From: Actinomycetota bacterium
GTDB lineage: Bacteria; Acidobacteriota; Blastocatellia; Chloracidobacteriales; Chloracidobacteriaceae
Direction of reading: 5' to 3'
Assembly: GCA_013298335.1 (NCBI GenBank)
Contig: JAAFHI010000281.1
Coordinates: forward strand, 1 to 5,564
Length of the DNA stretch: 5,564 nucleotides
The notes under the pieces are model-generated. The model saw only the letters and a list, made by a program, of their open reading frames with translations, ran no database searches and had not been told where the DNA came from. The first letter of the stretch is position 1. The number at the start of each line of letters is the position of its first letter. The position numbers were made by a program, and so were the translations under genes. This document shows positions 5,131-5,564 of this stretch, in pieces.

Positions 5131-5564
5131 ATGCGGACGATTTTCACCACGCTTTTGCTCCTCTGTTTCTCGCTCCTGTGTTTTTCGCCGACGCTGGCGG
5201 CCCAAACGCAAACGCCTGAATCCCATTCCTCCAGGGCCGGCACACCGCTGTCGGAGATTGTCCGGAAACTCCGGCACATCGAGGCCGTCGAAGGCGACAC
5301 GATTGTCCCTCCCGCTGCCATTCCGCTCCTGGTCGAACTTCGAAGCGGACTGCGCGAACTGGTCACCGAAACGGTCGGCGCATCCCCATCCGACATTGCC
5401 GCCGAGGATCTTCAACGAACGATTACGGAACGGTTGACGAGAAGTGGCGTCCCGCTCACGCCCCGCGACGCGAAGGGCAATGATCCGAACTACGGAATGG
5501 GCGCGGAGGGTGCCGGCAGCTACTCGTACGGCGGGATTCTCGACATCAGCGCCCGGCGGTTTGA
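5131..5564 (+). CDS. exported protein of unknown function, 5' part
   Basis: An open frame of 144 codons with no stop before the window ends, so the gene is truncated at its 3' side. The start is ATG with AAGGA upstream. Residues 1-24 form a typical Sec signal peptide: MRT, a hydrophobic core (IFTTLLLLCFSLLCF), then SPTLAA before Gln25, a likely signal peptidase I site. The two cysteines lie in the core without a lipobox, so it is not a lipoprotein. The mature part starts with a Ser/Thr-rich linker, then helical stretches (about 40-105, such as PLSEIVRKLRHIEAVEG and AEDLQRTITERLTRSG). A glycine/tyrosine-rich stretch (YGMGAEGAGSYSYGG, 121-135) follows, and the visible part ends GILDISARRF. I do not recognise the family. 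It probably acts in the periplasm or outside the cell. It follows bioA on the same strand after the 214-base hairpin spacer, so a shared transcript is doubtful. Confidence 0.8.
   Translation, partial: MRTIFTTLLLLCFSLLCFSPTLAAQTQTPESHSSRAGTPLSEIVRKLRHIEAVEGDTIVPPAAIPLLVELRSGLRELVTETVGASPSDIAAEDLQRTITERLTRSGVPLTPRDAKGNDPNYGMGAEGAGSYSYGGILDISARRF

Noticed and set aside
4964..5437. 157-codon + strand open frame over the spacer and the exported-protein gene
   Set aside because: It is basic and proline-rich with no domain; frame 1 from 5131 has a ribosome site and signal peptide instead.
1..5564. CRISPR array, tRNA or rRNA gene
   Set aside because: No regularly spaced direct repeats of CRISPR size, no cloverleaf and no conserved rRNA stretch were seen on either strand.

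Overview
The window reads as a moderately GC-rich bacterial chromosome segment. The genes have third-position G/C bias, and the intergenic regions are rich in short palindromes and tandem repeats. Shine-Dalgarno sequences are weak or missing before most genes and clear before only one. No phylum can be assigned from the sequence alone. The mix of weak ribosome binding sites, a HEAT-repeat protein and dispersed palindromes would fit a Planctomycetota/Verrucomicrobiota-type or deltaproteobacterial-type genome, but this is a guess.

Layout. (1) Bases 1-523 (+) hold the 3' end of a HEAT-repeat-like protein whose frame is broken by an apparent one-base slip at a T5 run (116-120). (2) Bases 585-3134 (-) hold a two-gene ABC transport unit transcribed leftwards: an ATPase (3134 to 2385), then a large polytopic membrane protein (2303 to 585), convergent with the HEAT gene. 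The short gap between them contains an out-of-frame coding scrap, DWPDMDFQTEK-stop. It resembles the C-terminal tail of the permease (EWPDVDLKKK-stop) and suggests a second permease copy was deleted. (3) Bases 3135-3533 are a roughly 400-base divergent intergenic region without a gene. It carries a heptamer array, a possible promoter for the ABC unit, and a 127-base symmetrical palindromic element made of two inverted two-hairpin units. (4) Bases 3534-4916 (+) encode BioA (DAPA aminotransferase, biotin synthesis), of the type seen in Bacillus. (5) Bases 4917-5130 are a hairpin-rich spacer. (6) Bases 5131-5564 (+) are the 5' end of an unrecognised exported protein that runs off the window.

The genes do not form one pathway. 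The ATPase and permease almost certainly work together as an ABC exporter-like complex of unknown substrate. bioA stands alone, without other biotin genes in view. The most notable signals are non-coding: the 127-base REP-pair/MITE-like element with compensatory stem changes, the permease-tail scrap, and the downstream hairpin cluster.
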